Shown: positions 25,035-34,303, counted from the first letter of the stretch. The stretch is 64,000 bases of DNA from Erwinia sp039023475 (GCF_039023475.1 NZ_JBCHVB010000005.1:186001-250000), one strand, 5' to 3'. Notes: generated by a model from the sequence alone, not told the origin. Translations and numbers: made by a program.

Positions 25035-27164
25035 TTACTCTGCTTCAGGCGCTGGCGTCGCAGCCGCTTCAGGCTCTGCCTGTTCGGTCGCTTCTTTGAT
25101 GCTCAGGCGCACACGGCCCTGACGATCAACTTCCAGAACCTTCACCGGGACTTCCTGGCCCATCTGCAGGTAATCAGTCACTTTCTCAACGCGCTTGTCA
25201 GCGATCTGAGAAATATGAACCAGACCTTCTTTACCGCCGCCGATAGCCACGAAGGCACCGAAGTCAACGATGCGGGTCACTTTACCGTTGTAGATACGGC
25301 CCACTTCGATTTCTGCGGTGATCTCTTCGATACGACGAATAGCAAATTTCGCTTTCTCGCCGTCGGTTGCAGCAATTTTAACGGTACCGTCATCTTCGAT
25401 TTCGATGGTGGTGCCGGTCTCTTCGGTCAGGGCACGGATAACAGAGCCGCCTTTACCGATGACGTCTTTGATTTTGTCCTGACTGATCTTGATGGTGTGA
25501 ATGCGTGGCGCAAACTGAGAGATATCGCCGCGTGGGGTGCTGATAGCCTGTTCCATCACGCCCAGGATATGCAGACGCGCACCTTTAGCCTGATTCAGCG
25601 CCACCTGCATGATTTCACGGGTGATACCTTCAATTTTAATGTCCATCTGCAGCGCGGTGATGCCTTCACGGCTACCGGCAACTTTGAAGTCCATGTCGCC
25701 CAGATGATCTTCGTCACCCAGGATATCGGACAGCACCACAAAGTTTTCGCCGTCTTTCACCAGACCCATCGCGATACCCGCTACGGCAGCCTTGATCGGC
25801 ACACCCGCGTCCATCAGCGCCAGAGAGGCACCACACACGGACGCCATTGAAGACGAGCCGTTCGATTCGGTGATTTCAGAGACAACGCGCACGGTGTACG
25901 GGAATGCATCGCCTTTCGGCATCACGGCCAGCACGCCGCGCTTCGCCAGACGACCGTGACCAATTTCACGACGCTTAGGCGAGCCAACCATACCCGTTTC
26001 ACCAACGGAGTAAGGAGGGAAGTTATAGTGGAACAGGAAGTTGTCGGTACGTTCGCCCATCAACTCATCCAGGTTCTGCGCATCACGTGCGGTACCCAGC
26101 GTAGCGGTAACCAGCGCCTGAGTTTCACCACGGGTGAACAGCGCGGAGCCGTGAGTACGTGGCAGCACGCCGGTACGCACATCCAGGCCGCGGATCATGT
26201 CTTTCTCACGTCCGTCGATGCGGGGCTCGCCACGCAGGATGCGGCTACGGACCACTTCCTTTTCCAGACCGTGCAGGATATCGCTGATTTCACCTTCGTC
26301 CAGGCTCTCATCTTCAGCCAGCAGCGTAGCGGTAACTTCCGCTTTGATGTCGCCAACCTGGGTATAGCGTTCCTGCTTTTCGGTAATGCGGTAAGCGTCG
26401 CTCAGGCGGGATTCCGCCAGGGCAGCAATACGGGAGTGTAACGATTCGTTTACAGCTTCCGGCTGCCAGTCCCAGCGAGGCTTGCCCGCTTCTGCAACCA
26501 GGGAGTTGATCTGATCGATAACGATCTGCTGCTGCTCGTGGCCAAATACCACAGCGCCCAGCATCTGATCTTCGCTCAGCAGTTCAGCTTCAGACTCAAC
26601 CATCAGCACGGCGCCCTGGGTACCGGCAACCACCAGGTCCAGCTTGCTCTCTTTCAGCTCATCGCTCGTTGGGTTCAGCACATACTGATCGTTGATATAA
26701 CCAACGCGGGCTGCACCGATCGGGCCATTAAAAGGCATACCGGAAAGGCTGAGCGCTGCGGAAGCACCGATCATCGCGACGATGTCCGGGTTGACCTGCG
26801 GGTTAACGGAAACCACGGTAGCGATGACCTGGACTTCGTTAACAAAACCTTCAGGGAACAGCGGGCGAACAGGACGGTCAATCAGACGCGAGGTCAGCGT
26901 TTCACCTTCGCTCGGACGGCCTTCACGACGGAAGAAGCTGCCCGGAATACGACCAGCAGCGTAAGTACGCTCCTGATAGTTAACGGTCAACGGGAAAAAG
27001 TCCTGGCCTGGCTTAGCGCTTTTCTTGCCGACAACGGTCACGAACACAGCGGTGTCGTCCATGCTTACCATTACGGCTGCGGTTGCCTGACGAGCCATCA
27101 TACCGGTCTCAAGGGTGACGGTATGCTGACCATACTGGAATTTTCTTACGATCGGATTCAGCAA
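25035..27164 (-). CDS. pnp: Polyribonucleotide nucleotidyltransferase (PNPase)
   Basis: The 3'-5' phosphorolytic exoribonuclease of the degradosome, about 709 residues. Two RNase PH domains are joined by a helical domain; the second has the GTARDAQNLDELMGERTD region and the FHYNFPPYSVGETG motif. A KH domain (DVIGKGGSVIRALTEET) and S1 domain (GRIYNGKVTRIVDFGAFVAIG) follow. The start is a TTG at 27164, with AAGGA 7 nt upstream, matching the UUG start of E. coli pnp. The leader holds two hairpins fitting RNase III-initiated autoregulation. Confidence 0.97.
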   Translation of the reverse strand: MLNPIVRKFQYGQHTVTLETGMMARQATAAVMVSMDDTAVFVTVVGKKSAKPGQDFFPLTVNYQERTYAAGRIPGSFFRREGRPSEGETLTSRLIDRPVRPLFPEGFVNEVQVIATVVSVNPQVNPDIVAMIGASAALSLSGMPFNGPIGAARVGYINDQYVLNPTSDELKESKLDLVVAGTQGAVLMVESEAELLSEDQMLGAVVFGHEQQQIVIDQINSLVAEAGKPRWDWQPEAVNESLHSRIAALAESRLSDAYRITEKQERYTQVGDIKAEVTATLLAEDESLDEGEISDILHGLEKEVVRSRILRGEPRIDGREKDMIRGLDVRTGVLPRTHGSALFTRGETQALVTATLGTARDAQNLDELMGERTDNFLFHYNFPPYSVGETGMVGSPKRREIGHGRLAKRGVLAVMPKGDAFPYTVRVVSEITESNGSSSMASVCGASLALMDAGVPIKAAVAGIAMGLVKDGENFVVLSDILGDEDHLGDMDFKVAGSREGITALQMDIKIEGITREIMQVALNQAKGARLHILGVMEQAISTPRGDISQFAPRIHTIKISQDKIKDVIGKGGSVIRALTEETGTTIEIEDDGTVKIAATDGEKAKFAIRRIEEITAEIEVGRIYNGKVTRIVDFGAFVAIGGGKEGLVHISQIADKRVEKVTDYLQMGQEVPVKVLEVDRQGRVRLSIKEATEQAEPEAAATPAPEAE

Positions 27165-27184
27165 AATTATGTCCTTAACGTCCT

Positions 27185-27204
27185 GGCAGAGCACTGACTC
27201 TGCC
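27185..27204 (-). promoter_or_regulatory. Proximal hairpin of the pnp leader
   Basis: Perfect 7-bp arms GGCAGAG/CTCTGCC with a 6-nt loop, ending about 20 nt before the pnp TTG start. It corresponds in position to the second leader hairpin of E. coli pnp. Confidence 0.6.
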
Positions 27205-27232
27205 GTTAATTTTCAATCCTCATCTGCATCCT

Positions 27233-27290
27233 CGCGACTAATGACAATCTTTAATCCCCGCCCGGGAATAAAGCCTCTCATTAGCCGCGC
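27233..27290 (-). promoter_or_regulatory. RNase III-type stem-loop of the pnp leader
   Basis: A long imperfect duplex. The outer arms CGGCTAATGA and TCATTAGTCG pair with one G-U, and the inner arms pair CTTTA..CCC with GGG..TAAAG. Read on the minus strand it fits the double-stranded processing site that E. coli PNPase uses to autoregulate its mRNA. Position between rpsO and pnp supports this. Confidence 0.7.
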
Positions 27291-27361
27291 GAAACGCTGC
27301 AACTGAAGATCACACTCGTAAACAATACAATAGTTTGGTCGGAAATGCTGCGGCTCACCTG

Positions 27362-27389
27362 AAAAAAGGGGCCCTAAAGGCCCCTTTTT
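27362..27389 (-). terminator. Terminator downstream of rpsO
   Basis: AAAAGGGGCC pairs with GGCCCCTTTTT around a short loop and ends in a T-run on the minus strand; A-rich flank makes it symmetrical. It corresponds to E. coli rpsO t1, where part of the transcripts end and the rest read into pnp. Confidence 0.88.
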
Positions 27390-27470
27390 AGCGAAACTCG
27401 CACGAATCTGCCTTTATGCCGTTTTTCGGTTCAGATTGCGCTGAAACGATGGCGTGGCCGATTCTGAGAC

Positions 27471-27740
27471 TTAGCGACGCAGACCCAGACGCTCGATCAG
27501 GCTGGTGTAGCGCGCAACGTCTTTACGCTTCAGGTAATCCAGCAGTTTACGACGCTGGGAAACCATACGCAGCAGACCGCGACGGCTGTGGTGATCTTTC
27601 TTGTGCTCAGAGAAGTGACCCTGCAGGTGGTTAATCTGAGCAGTCAGCAGAGCAACCTGAACTTCGGTAGAACCGCTGTCGTTAGCATCACGACCGTAAT
27701 CGGCAACGATCTGCGCTTTAGTTTCAACACTTAGAGACAT
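27471..27740 (-). CDS. rpsO: 30S ribosomal protein S15
   Basis: The 89-residue S15, an early binder of 16S rRNA in the platform. The sequence SLSVETKAQIVADYGRDA and the HKKDHHSRRGLL rRNA-binding loop are standard. In E. coli it represses its own mRNA through a pseudoknot in the leader; the AT-rich leader before the start (TTATAATTTGGAG) has the same layout. It is co-directional with truB upstream and pnp downstream. Confidence 0.98.
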   Translation of the reverse strand: MSLSVETKAQIVADYGRDANDSGSTEVQVALLTAQINHLQGHFSEHKKDHHSRRGLLRMVSQRRKLLDYLKRKDVARYTSLIERLGLRR

Positions 27741-27847
27741 ATTACAACTCCAAATTATAAGATAAATGTACAGGCGCCGATCTCTAATTCAGCAACCCAA
27801 TGTAAAGCCGCGCCATTCTACTCTTAGCCGCAAACTTACGCAAATGA

Positions 27848-28792
27848 CTAGTCGGAATATTCTACAACCAGCCGCCGTGGCGCGACGCGACCATCCTCTG
27901 CAATTTCCGCCATCCCGATAAACTTGCGTTCATCGCCTTCCGTCACCCTCACCAGCCCGGAATCCGGCGCGTTAGTCGCCTGAACCGGCATGCCCTGCTT
28001 AAAGTAAGCGGAGACGGTGGCCGGCAGATTGACCTCAGGCCAGGCCGCAGCCGGACTGTCCATCGGCATCAGTAAAGGGTCCAGCAGGTCCGCAGGCGTT
28101 CGCTCTGTGCGGTACGCTTCTTCACTCAGCGCGGCCAGCTGCTCCAGCGTCACCATACTGGTGATGGGATAGGTGGCTACCTGCAGGCGCCGCAGAAAAA
28201 TCACGTGCGCGCCGCAGCCCAGCATCTCACCAAGATCGTCGGTGATGGTGCGGATATAAGTGCCTTTTGAGCAGTGGATTTCCAGCTCAAGCTCATCCCC
28301 TTCCCAGCGAATAAACTGCAGGTCGTATACGGTAATGCTGCGTGCTTCGCGCGGAACTTCAATGCCTTCACGGGCATATTCATACAGCTTGCGGCCCTGA
28401 TACTTCAGCGCTGAGTACATGGACGGCACCTGCTGAGTTTCCCCACGGAAACTTTCCAGCGCGCGATCCAGCTCTTCCTGCGTAAAGGTTACCGGACGCT
28501 CACTGATTACCGCACCATCGGCATCAGAGGTGTCTGTGCGCTGACCCAGTCGGGCAATCACGCGGTAGCGTTTATCGGAGTCCAGCAGATACTGGGAAAA
28601 CTTGGTGGCTTCGCCCAGGCAGATAGGCAGCATGCCTGTCGCCAGCGGATCCAGTGCGCCAGTGTGGCCGGCACGGTTTGCCGTGAACAACCGCTTTACT
28701 TTCTGCAGGGCATCATTGCTTGAAAGCCCCTGAGGTTTGTCCAGCAGCAGAACACCGTGGACGTCGCGACCGCGACGACGAGGACGGCTCAT
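27848..28792 (-). CDS. truB: tRNA pseudouridine55 synthase
   Basis: A 314-residue TruB, converting U55 of tRNA T-loops to pseudouridine. The catalytic motif GHTGALDPLATGMLP is intact (Asp nucleophile), as are KGTYIRT and the C-terminal PUA-like region. Its ATG shares one base with the rbfA stop (TGATG), giving translational coupling. Confidence 0.98.
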   Translation of the reverse strand: MSRPRRRGRDVHGVLLLDKPQGLSSNDALQKVKRLFTANRAGHTGALDPLATGMLPICLGEATKFSQYLLDSDKRYRVIARLGQRTDTSDADGAVISERPVTFTQEELDRALESFRGETQQVPSMYSALKYQGRKLYEYAREGIEVPREARSITVYDLQFIRWEGDELELEIHCSKGTYIRTITDDLGEMLGCGAHVIFLRRLQVATYPITSMVTLEQLAALSEEAYRTERTPADLLDPLLMPMDSPAAAWPEVNLPATVSAYFKQGMPVQATNAPDSGLVRVTEGDERKFIGMAEIAEDGRVAPRRLVVEYSD

Positions 28793-29205
28793 CAGTCTTC
28801 CTTCTTGTCTTCTTCCTGCACTTCGCCCGGTCCACGGCGCTCAGCGTCGTTTTTGACCACGTTCGTCACCAGGTTAGACATGCGCATCCCCTCAACCAGC
28901 GAGTTGTCGTAGAAGAAGGTCAGTTCAGGCACGATACGCAGGCGCATTGCTTTACCCAGCAGTGAGCGAATGTATCCCGTGGAATCACCCAGCGCGCGCA
29001 GACCGCCTTTGATGGCGTCTTCGTCTTTGTCATTCAGGAAGGTAACAAATACTTTGGCATAGGCCAGGTCGCGAGAGAGCTCTACGCCTGAAACAGTTAC
29101 CATCATGCCCAGACGGGGATCTTTGATCTCACGCTGTAAAATAATGGCGATCTCTTTTTGCAGTTCCTGAGATACGCGCTGTGGACGGCCAAATTCTTTC
29201 GGCAT
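28792..29205 (-). CDS. rbfA: 30S ribosome-binding factor A
   Basis: A 137-residue KH-type assembly factor for the 5' domain of 16S rRNA, important in the cold. The MPKEFGRPQRVSQEL start matches E. coli RbfA, and the acidic tail EVQEEDKKED is typical. ATG 29205 has GGAGA 8 nt upstream. It follows infB through an unusually structured 333-bp spacer and is coupled to truB. Confidence 0.98.
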   Translation of the reverse strand: MPKEFGRPQRVSQELQKEIAIILQREIKDPRLGMMVTVSGVELSRDLAYAKVFVTFLNDKDEDAIKGGLRALGDSTGYIRSLLGKAMRLRIVPELTFFYDNSLVEGMRMSNLVTNVVKNDAERRGPGEVQEEDKKED

Positions 29206-29227
29206 ATTAATATTCTCCATATTGAGA

Positions 29228-29487
29228 CTGTATCCCCCCACTAATCAGAGTGAGGCCGACAAAGTAACCATAGTTCATTATCAAGGCTGAAGGTGCAGGG
29301 CATAGCCGTCGGCGTTCAGGCCAGACAGGACAGAAAACGAACTCTGAGCGCGTCATCTGAAGGGGTTTGAGCCAGAACTTGCTACTGCGATGCTCCCCGG
29401 TCGTTTGGGTCGCCAAACTTGCTGGTCTGCGCCCTGCGATAACAGAGTTTGAGCGCCAGCAGCCTTCACGCATAAGGGGGGATACAG
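29228..29487. repeat. Inverted-repeat-bounded element in the infB-rbfA spacer
   Basis: Perfect 12-bp terminal inverted repeats CTGTATCCCCCC (29228-29239) and GGGGGGATACAG (29476-29487) enclose 236 bp. Pairing continues imperfectly inward. Inside, an approximately 19-nt segment starting GCCAGAACTTGCT (29371) recurs imperfectly at 29412, and GTTTGAGC occurs at 29365 and 29447. No convincing gene lies inside. It may be a MITE-like insertion or a structured cis-acting RNA in the infB-rbfA transcript; neither is proven. Confidence 0.6.
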
Positions 29488-29492
29488 ATTGC

Positions 29493-29512
29493 GGGAGGCA
29501 CGATGGCCTCCC
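29493..29512 (-). terminator. Hairpin just after infB
   Basis: Arms GGGAGGC/GCCTCCC with a 6-nt loop, 27 bp after the infB stop and next to the inverted-repeat element. No U-tract follows, so it is better read as an mRNA-stabilising or processing hairpin than a full terminator. Confidence 0.5.
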
Positions 29513-29538
29513 ACATACGTCGCTGTTTAAACGAGCTA

Positions 29539-32229
29539 TTACGCGATGGTGCGCTGAATTTCGATAATTTCGAAGACTTCGATCATATCGCCAACGCGAA
29601 CATCGTTGTAGTTCTTCACGCCGATACCACATTCCATGCCGTTACGGACTTCGTTGACGTCATCCTTGAAGCGACGCAGAGATTCCAGCTCGCCTTCATA
29701 GATAACCACGTTGTCGCGCAGTACGCGGATTGGGTTGTGACGCTTGATGTTGCCTTCGGTCACCATACAGCCCGCGACAGCACCAAACTTCGGTGATTTG
29801 AACACGTCACGCACTTCGGCCAGGCCGGTGATCTGGTGCTTATACTCAGGCGCCAGCATACCGCTCATCGCCTGCTTCACTTCGTCAATCAGGTTATAGA
29901 TGACGGAGTAGTAACGCAGATCCAGACTTTCTGAATCGATAACGCGACGGGCAGACGCATCAGCACGGACGTTGAAGCCAACCAGAATCGCATTGGAGGC
30001 TGCAGCCAGCGTGGCATCGGTCTCGGTGATACCACCCACGCCGGAGCCAACGATTTTGACCTTCACTTCTTCGGTCGACAGCTTCAGCAGGGAATCGGAG
30101 ATCGCTTCGACGGAACCCTGTACGTCAGCTTTCAGCACGATGTTCAGCTCGGACACTTCGCCTTCGGTCATGTTGGCAAACATGTTTTCCAGCTTGGACT
30201 TCTGCTGACGAGCCAGCTTAACTTCGCGGAATTTGCCCTGACGATAGAGCGCAACTTCACGCGCTTTCTTCTCGTCACGTACCACGGTCGCTTCATCACC
30301 GGCAGCAGGTACACCTGACAGGCCAAGGATCTCAACCGGGATAGACGGGCCAGCTACGGTGACTTCACGTCCCAGCTCATCACGCATAGCGCGCACGCGG
30401 CCATACTCAAAGCCGCAGAGCACGATATCGCCTTTATTCAGCGTACCTTCGCGCACCAGAACGGTAGCAACCGGACCACGACCTTTATCCAGGAAGGATT
30501 CGATAACCACGCCGCTCGCCATACCCTGACGAACAGCGGTCAGCTCCAGGACTTCCGCCTGCAGCAGGATCACGTTTAACAGATCATCAATACCGGTACC
30601 CGCTTTCGCCGATACGTTGACGAACATGTTTTCGCCGCCCCACTCTTCCGGCACGATACCGTACTGGGTCAGTTCGTTTTTAACGCGATCCGGATCGGCT
30701 TCTGGCTTATCGACCTTGTTCACCGCAACGACAACCGGCACTTTCGCCGCTTTAGCATGCTGGATAGCTTCGATAGTCTGTGGCATGACGCCATCGTCGG
30801 CGGCCACAACCAGGATAACGATATCCGTTGCCTGAGCACCACGAGCACGCATGGCGGTAAACGCGGCGTGGCCCGGAGTATCCAGGAAGGTGACCATACC
30901 GTTGTCGGTTTCAACGTGGTATGCACCAATGTGCTGGGTAATGCCGCCCGCTTCGCCTGAGGCGACTTTCGTGGAGCGAATGTAGTCCAGCAGTGAGGTT
31001 TTACCGTGGTCAACGTGACCCATGATGGTAACAACCGGCGCACGGGACTCCATCGCAGCATCGGTATCACGATCGCTCATTACCGCTTCTTCCAGCTCAT
31101 TCTCACGGCGCAGCGTCACTTTATGACCCATTTCTTCCGCGACCAGCTGGGCAGTTTCCTGATCGATAACCTGGTTGATGGTGGCCATTGCGCCCAGCTT
31201 CATCATCGCTTTGATGACCTGAGAGCCTTTCACCGCCATTTTGTTAGCCAGTTCCGCTACGGTGATGGTTTCACCGATGATCACGTCACGGTTAACAGCC
31301 TGAGCCGGCTTGTTAAAGCCCTGCTGAAGGGTGCTTGGCTTACGCTTGCCGCCTTTACCGCCGCGGAACTGCGCACGCGCTTCCTCGCGGTCAGTTTTGG
31401 CTTCAGAGTGCTTGTTGCCTTTCTTACGCTGTGCCGGTTTAGCCGGACGGGCAGCGCGGGTACGGCGGTCGCCTTCAACCTGCGCGTCGTTCTCATCTTC
31501 TGCCGCACGAGCGTGGGTAGATGTGGTGACGTGGTAGTCAGAAGTATCTTCCACTTCTTTCTCCGCTTCAGCCCACTCGGAGCCCTTCTCTTCCGCCATT
31601 TTACGGGCCTCTTCCGCTACGCGCTTCGCTTCTTCTTCGATCTTGCGACGCGCTTCTTCTTCAGCTTTACGCTTCAGCTCTGCGGCTTCGGCTTCGCGAC
31701 GGGCTTTGTCAGATTGGGTAGCCCGGGTCATATCGTCGGTATGTTGATTGCTCACTTTATCTTTTTCCGCTGCTTCACGTTTGGCTTTATCAGCTGCCTC
31801 ACGTTTAGCCTGCTCCTCGGCTTCACGCTTCGCTTTCTCTTGAGCTTCGCGCTTGGCTTGTTCTTCAGCCTCACGACGAGCCAGTTCTTCCGCTTCACGC
31901 TGTGCCTGCTCTTCTGCTTCAGCCTGCTCGGCTTCGGCAGGATCGCCTTTTACATAGGTGCGCTTTTTGCGGACTTCAATTTGCACCGACTTACTTTTAC
32001 CGCCGGTGCCAGGGATATTCAAGGTGCTGCGCGTCTTGCGCTGCAGAGTCAGTTTACCAGAACCGCCGGTGTGATCACGGTTCAAATGGTTAAGGAGCGT
32101 CTCTTTTTCCTGCTGCGTCACAGAGTCTGTTTCAGTCTTACGGATCCCTGCATCAGCAAATTGCTGTACCAGGCGTTCTACCGGGGTCTGAATCTCTGCG
32201 GCCAGCGATTTTACGGTTACATCTGTCAT
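29539..32229 (-). CDS. infB: Translation initiation factor IF-2
   Basis: An 896-residue initiation GTPase that brings fMet-tRNA to the 30S subunit. An IF2 N-terminal subdomain (MTDVTVKSLAAEI) is followed at about residues 98-160 by an Ala/Glu/Lys/Arg-rich helical stretch of eight-residue repeats (EEQAKREA type). The G domain has GHVDHGKTS, DTPGHAAF and NKVD; domains II-IV include the fMet-tRNA binding region. An in-frame GTG (Val159, EKDKVSNQ) matches the internal start of E. coli IF2-2, so shorter isoforms are likely. It lies in the nusA-infB operon. Confidence 0.98.
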   Translation of the reverse strand: MTDVTVKSLAAEIQTPVERLVQQFADAGIRKTETDSVTQQEKETLLNHLNRDHTGGSGKLTLQRKTRSTLNIPGTGGKSKSVQIEVRKKRTYVKGDPAEAEQAEAEEQAQREAEELARREAEEQAKREAQEKAKREAEEQAKREAADKAKREAAEKDKVSNQHTDDMTRATQSDKARREAEAAELKRKAEEEARRKIEEEAKRVAEEARKMAEEKGSEWAEAEKEVEDTSDYHVTTSTHARAAEDENDAQVEGDRRTRAARPAKPAQRKKGNKHSEAKTDREEARAQFRGGKGGKRKPSTLQQGFNKPAQAVNRDVIIGETITVAELANKMAVKGSQVIKAMMKLGAMATINQVIDQETAQLVAEEMGHKVTLRRENELEEAVMSDRDTDAAMESRAPVVTIMGHVDHGKTSLLDYIRSTKVASGEAGGITQHIGAYHVETDNGMVTFLDTPGHAAFTAMRARGAQATDIVILVVAADDGVMPQTIEAIQHAKAAKVPVVVAVNKVDKPEADPDRVKNELTQYGIVPEEWGGENMFVNVSAKAGTGIDDLLNVILLQAEVLELTAVRQGMASGVVIESFLDKGRGPVATVLVREGTLNKGDIVLCGFEYGRVRAMRDELGREVTVAGPSIPVEILGLSGVPAAGDEATVVRDEKKAREVALYRQGKFREVKLARQQKSKLENMFANMTEGEVSELNIVLKADVQGSVEAISDSLLKLSTEEVKVKIVGSGVGGITETDATLAAASNAILVGFNVRADASARRVIDSESLDLRYYSVIYNLIDEVKQAMSGMLAPEYKHQITGLAEVRDVFKSPKFGAVAGCMVTEGNIKRHNPIRVLRDNVVIYEGELESLRRFKDDVNEVRNGMECGIGVKNYNDVRVGDMIEVFEIIEIQRTIA

Positions 32230-32254
32230 GCTGTTCCTTCCTGCTTACAGTTTA

Positions 32255-33742
32255 TTACGCGTCGTCGCCGAACCAGCAGATATTACGTGCAGCCATAATC
32301 AGCTCACCAGCCTGTTCATCGTTCAGGCCATCAATATCTGACAGATCGTCAACACCCTGCTCGGCAAGATCTTCCAGCGTGCATACGCCTTTCGCTGCCA
32401 GCTTGTACGCCAGTTCGCGATCAAGACCTTCCAGGCCCAGCAAATCTTCTGCTGGCTGGTTGTCGCCAAGGCTCTCTTCTTTAGCAAGAGCCAGAGTGGT
32501 TAACGCATTTTTCGCACGATCGCGCAGCGCTTCTACTGTCTCTTCATCCAGACCGTCGATTTCCAACAGCTCATTGATCGGGACGTAAGCCAGTTCTTCC
32601 AGCGAAGAGAAGCCCTCTTCGACCAGCACGGTGGCAAAGTCTTCATCAATATCGAGATGTTTGGTAAAGACGTCGATGGCGGCATGGGCCTCAGCCTGAT
32701 GCTTCGCTTGCAGATCGTCGACCGTCATTACGTTCAGCTCCCAGCCACTCAGCTGCGAAGCGAGACGGACGTTTTGGCCATTACGACCAATCGCCTGAGC
32801 CAGATTTCCGGCTTCAACGGCGATATCCATGGTGTGATTATCTTCATCCACCACGATAGAGGCGACATCCGCCGGGGCCATTGCGTTGATAACAAACTGT
32901 GCAGGATTATCATCCCACAGTACGATATCAATACGCTCGCCACCCAGCTCGCTGGATACCGCCTGAACGCGTGCACCGCGCATGCCTACGCAGGCGCCGA
33001 CCGGATCGATACGCTTGTCGTTGGTTTTGACGGCGATTTTGGCCCGGGAGCCTGGATCGCGCGCGGCTGCTTTAATTTCAATCACTTCTTCGCCAATTTC
33101 CGGCACTTCGATGCGGAAAAGTTCAATCAGCATCTCCGGTTTAGAACGGCTGACGAACAGCTGAGCACCGCGTGCTTCAGGACGTACAGCGTAAAGCACA
33201 CCGCGGATACGGTCGCCCGGACGGAAGTTTTCACGCGGCAGCATGTCTTCACGAATGATGACGGCCTCTGCGTTACTGCCCAGATCCAGAGAGATGTTAT
33301 CGCGGTTTACTTTCTTCACCACGCCGGTGATGATTTCGCCTTCCTGCTCGCGGAACTGATCGACCACCATGGCGCGTTCAGCTTCGCGCACTTTCTGCAC
33401 GATAACCTGCTTGGCCGTCTGCGTGGTGATACGGTCAAAGGTCACAGATTCAATCTGGTCCTCAACATATTCGCCCAGATTGAGTGATTCATCTTCATAA
33501 CGCGCGGCATCAAGAGTGATTTCACGCGTTGGCATCGTCACTTCATCAACGATAACCCAGCGGCGGAAAGTGTCAAAGTCGCCGCTTTTACGATCGATGC
33601 TGACGCGGACGTCGATTTCCTGCTCATATTTTTTCTTGGTTGCTGTCGCCAGGGCGCTTTCCAGCGCTTCGAAAATCTTCTCACGTGGGAGAGATTTTTC
33701 GTTCGATACGGCCTCGACTACAGCTAAGATTTCTTTGTTCAT
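32255..33742 (-). CDS. nusA: Transcription termination/antitermination protein NusA
   Basis: The 495-residue elongation factor acting on RNA polymerase in pausing, termination and antitermination. An N-terminal RNAP-binding domain is followed by S1 (GEIITGVVKKVNRDNISLDLG), KH1/KH2 (GACVGMRGARVQAV, AIGRNGQNVRLAS) and two acidic C-terminal repeats of the gamma-proteobacterial form. ATG 33742 has GAGG 9 nt upstream; a frame open to 33757 is not needed. It lies between rimP and infB. Confidence 0.98.
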   Translation of the reverse strand: MNKEILAVVEAVSNEKSLPREKIFEALESALATATKKKYEQEIDVRVSIDRKSGDFDTFRRWVIVDEVTMPTREITLDAARYEDESLNLGEYVEDQIESVTFDRITTQTAKQVIVQKVREAERAMVVDQFREQEGEIITGVVKKVNRDNISLDLGSNAEAVIIREDMLPRENFRPGDRIRGVLYAVRPEARGAQLFVSRSKPEMLIELFRIEVPEIGEEVIEIKAAARDPGSRAKIAVKTNDKRIDPVGACVGMRGARVQAVSSELGGERIDIVLWDDNPAQFVINAMAPADVASIVVDEDNHTMDIAVEAGNLAQAIGRNGQNVRLASQLSGWELNVMTVDDLQAKHQAEAHAAIDVFTKHLDIDEDFATVLVEEGFSSLEELAYVPINELLEIDGLDEETVEALRDRAKNALTTLALAKEESLGDNQPAEDLLGLEGLDRELAYKLAAKGVCTLEDLAEQGVDDLSDIDGLNDEQAGELIMAARNICWFGDDA

Positions 33743-33766
33743 CCTGGTATGCCTCAATCCGGACTT

Positions 33767-34219
33767 TTAAAAGTGGGGAACCAGGTTCGCCTTCTGGATA
33801 TTGCTCAGCGCGAACACTTCGTCGTTACCCTCAACGGTAACAGTGATCATTTCACCTTCAACAGATTTAATGATTCCCTGCCATTTGCGGCGGTTCTGTA
33901 CGGCCATACGCAGCACCAGGCTTACTTCTTCGCCGGTAAATCGTGCGTAGTGCTCAGCGGTGAAGAGTGGGCGCTCAAGGCCTGGTGAGGAGACTTCAAG
34001 GTGGTAGGCGACGGTTATCGGATCTTCAACGTCGAATACGGCGCTTACCTGGTGGCTGACATCAGCGCAATCGTCAACAGTGATGCCATCTTCACTATCA
34101 ATATAGATGCGCAACGTGGATGTGCGAGCGCGTACAAACTCAATACCAACCAGTTCGTAGCCTAACGCTTCTACCGGTGCTGAAATCAGCTCTGTTAATT
34201 TTTGCTCTAATGTGGACAA
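33767..34219 (-). CDS. rimP: Ribosome maturation factor RimP
   Basis: A 150-residue 30S maturation factor, first gene of rimP-nusA-infB. The sequence STLEQKLTELISAPVEALGYELVGIEF matches E. coli RimP, whose start is TTG; here TTG 34219 is preceded by GGGGGT. In-frame GTG and TTG codons a few residues upstream are alternatives. A tRNA-fMet gene sits upstream as in E. coli. Confidence 0.95.
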   Translation of the reverse strand: MSTLEQKLTELISAPVEALGYELVGIEFVRARTSTLRIYIDSEDGITVDDCADVSHQVSAVFDVEDPITVAYHLEVSSPGLERPLFTAEHYARFTGEEVSLVLRMAVQNRRKWQGIIKSVEGEMITVTVEGNDEVFALSNIQKANLVPHF

Positions 34220-34278
34220 TCCCACCCCCAAGACATAAAAAAAGGGCTTAATAGCCCAGTGTGCTGTTTCCTGATAAC

Positions 34279-34303
34279 AAAAAACCCCGAAAATTCGGGG
34301 CTT
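34279..34303 (-). terminator. Terminator downstream of tRNA-fMet
   Basis: On the minus strand CCCCGAA/TTCGGGG with a very short loop and a run of six T. It lies between metY and rimP, where partial termination fits the metY-rimP-nusA-infB arrangement. Confidence 0.85.

Noticed and set aside
29367..29567. A small open frame within the infB-rbfA spacer
   Set aside because: It runs into infB antisense, has no ribosome site and no conserved look; the repeats and inverted ends describe the spacer better.
31006..32298. A 430-codon open frame on the plus strand opposite infB
   Set aside because: It mirrors the codon bias of infB, has low-complexity translation and no ribosome site; infB is certain.
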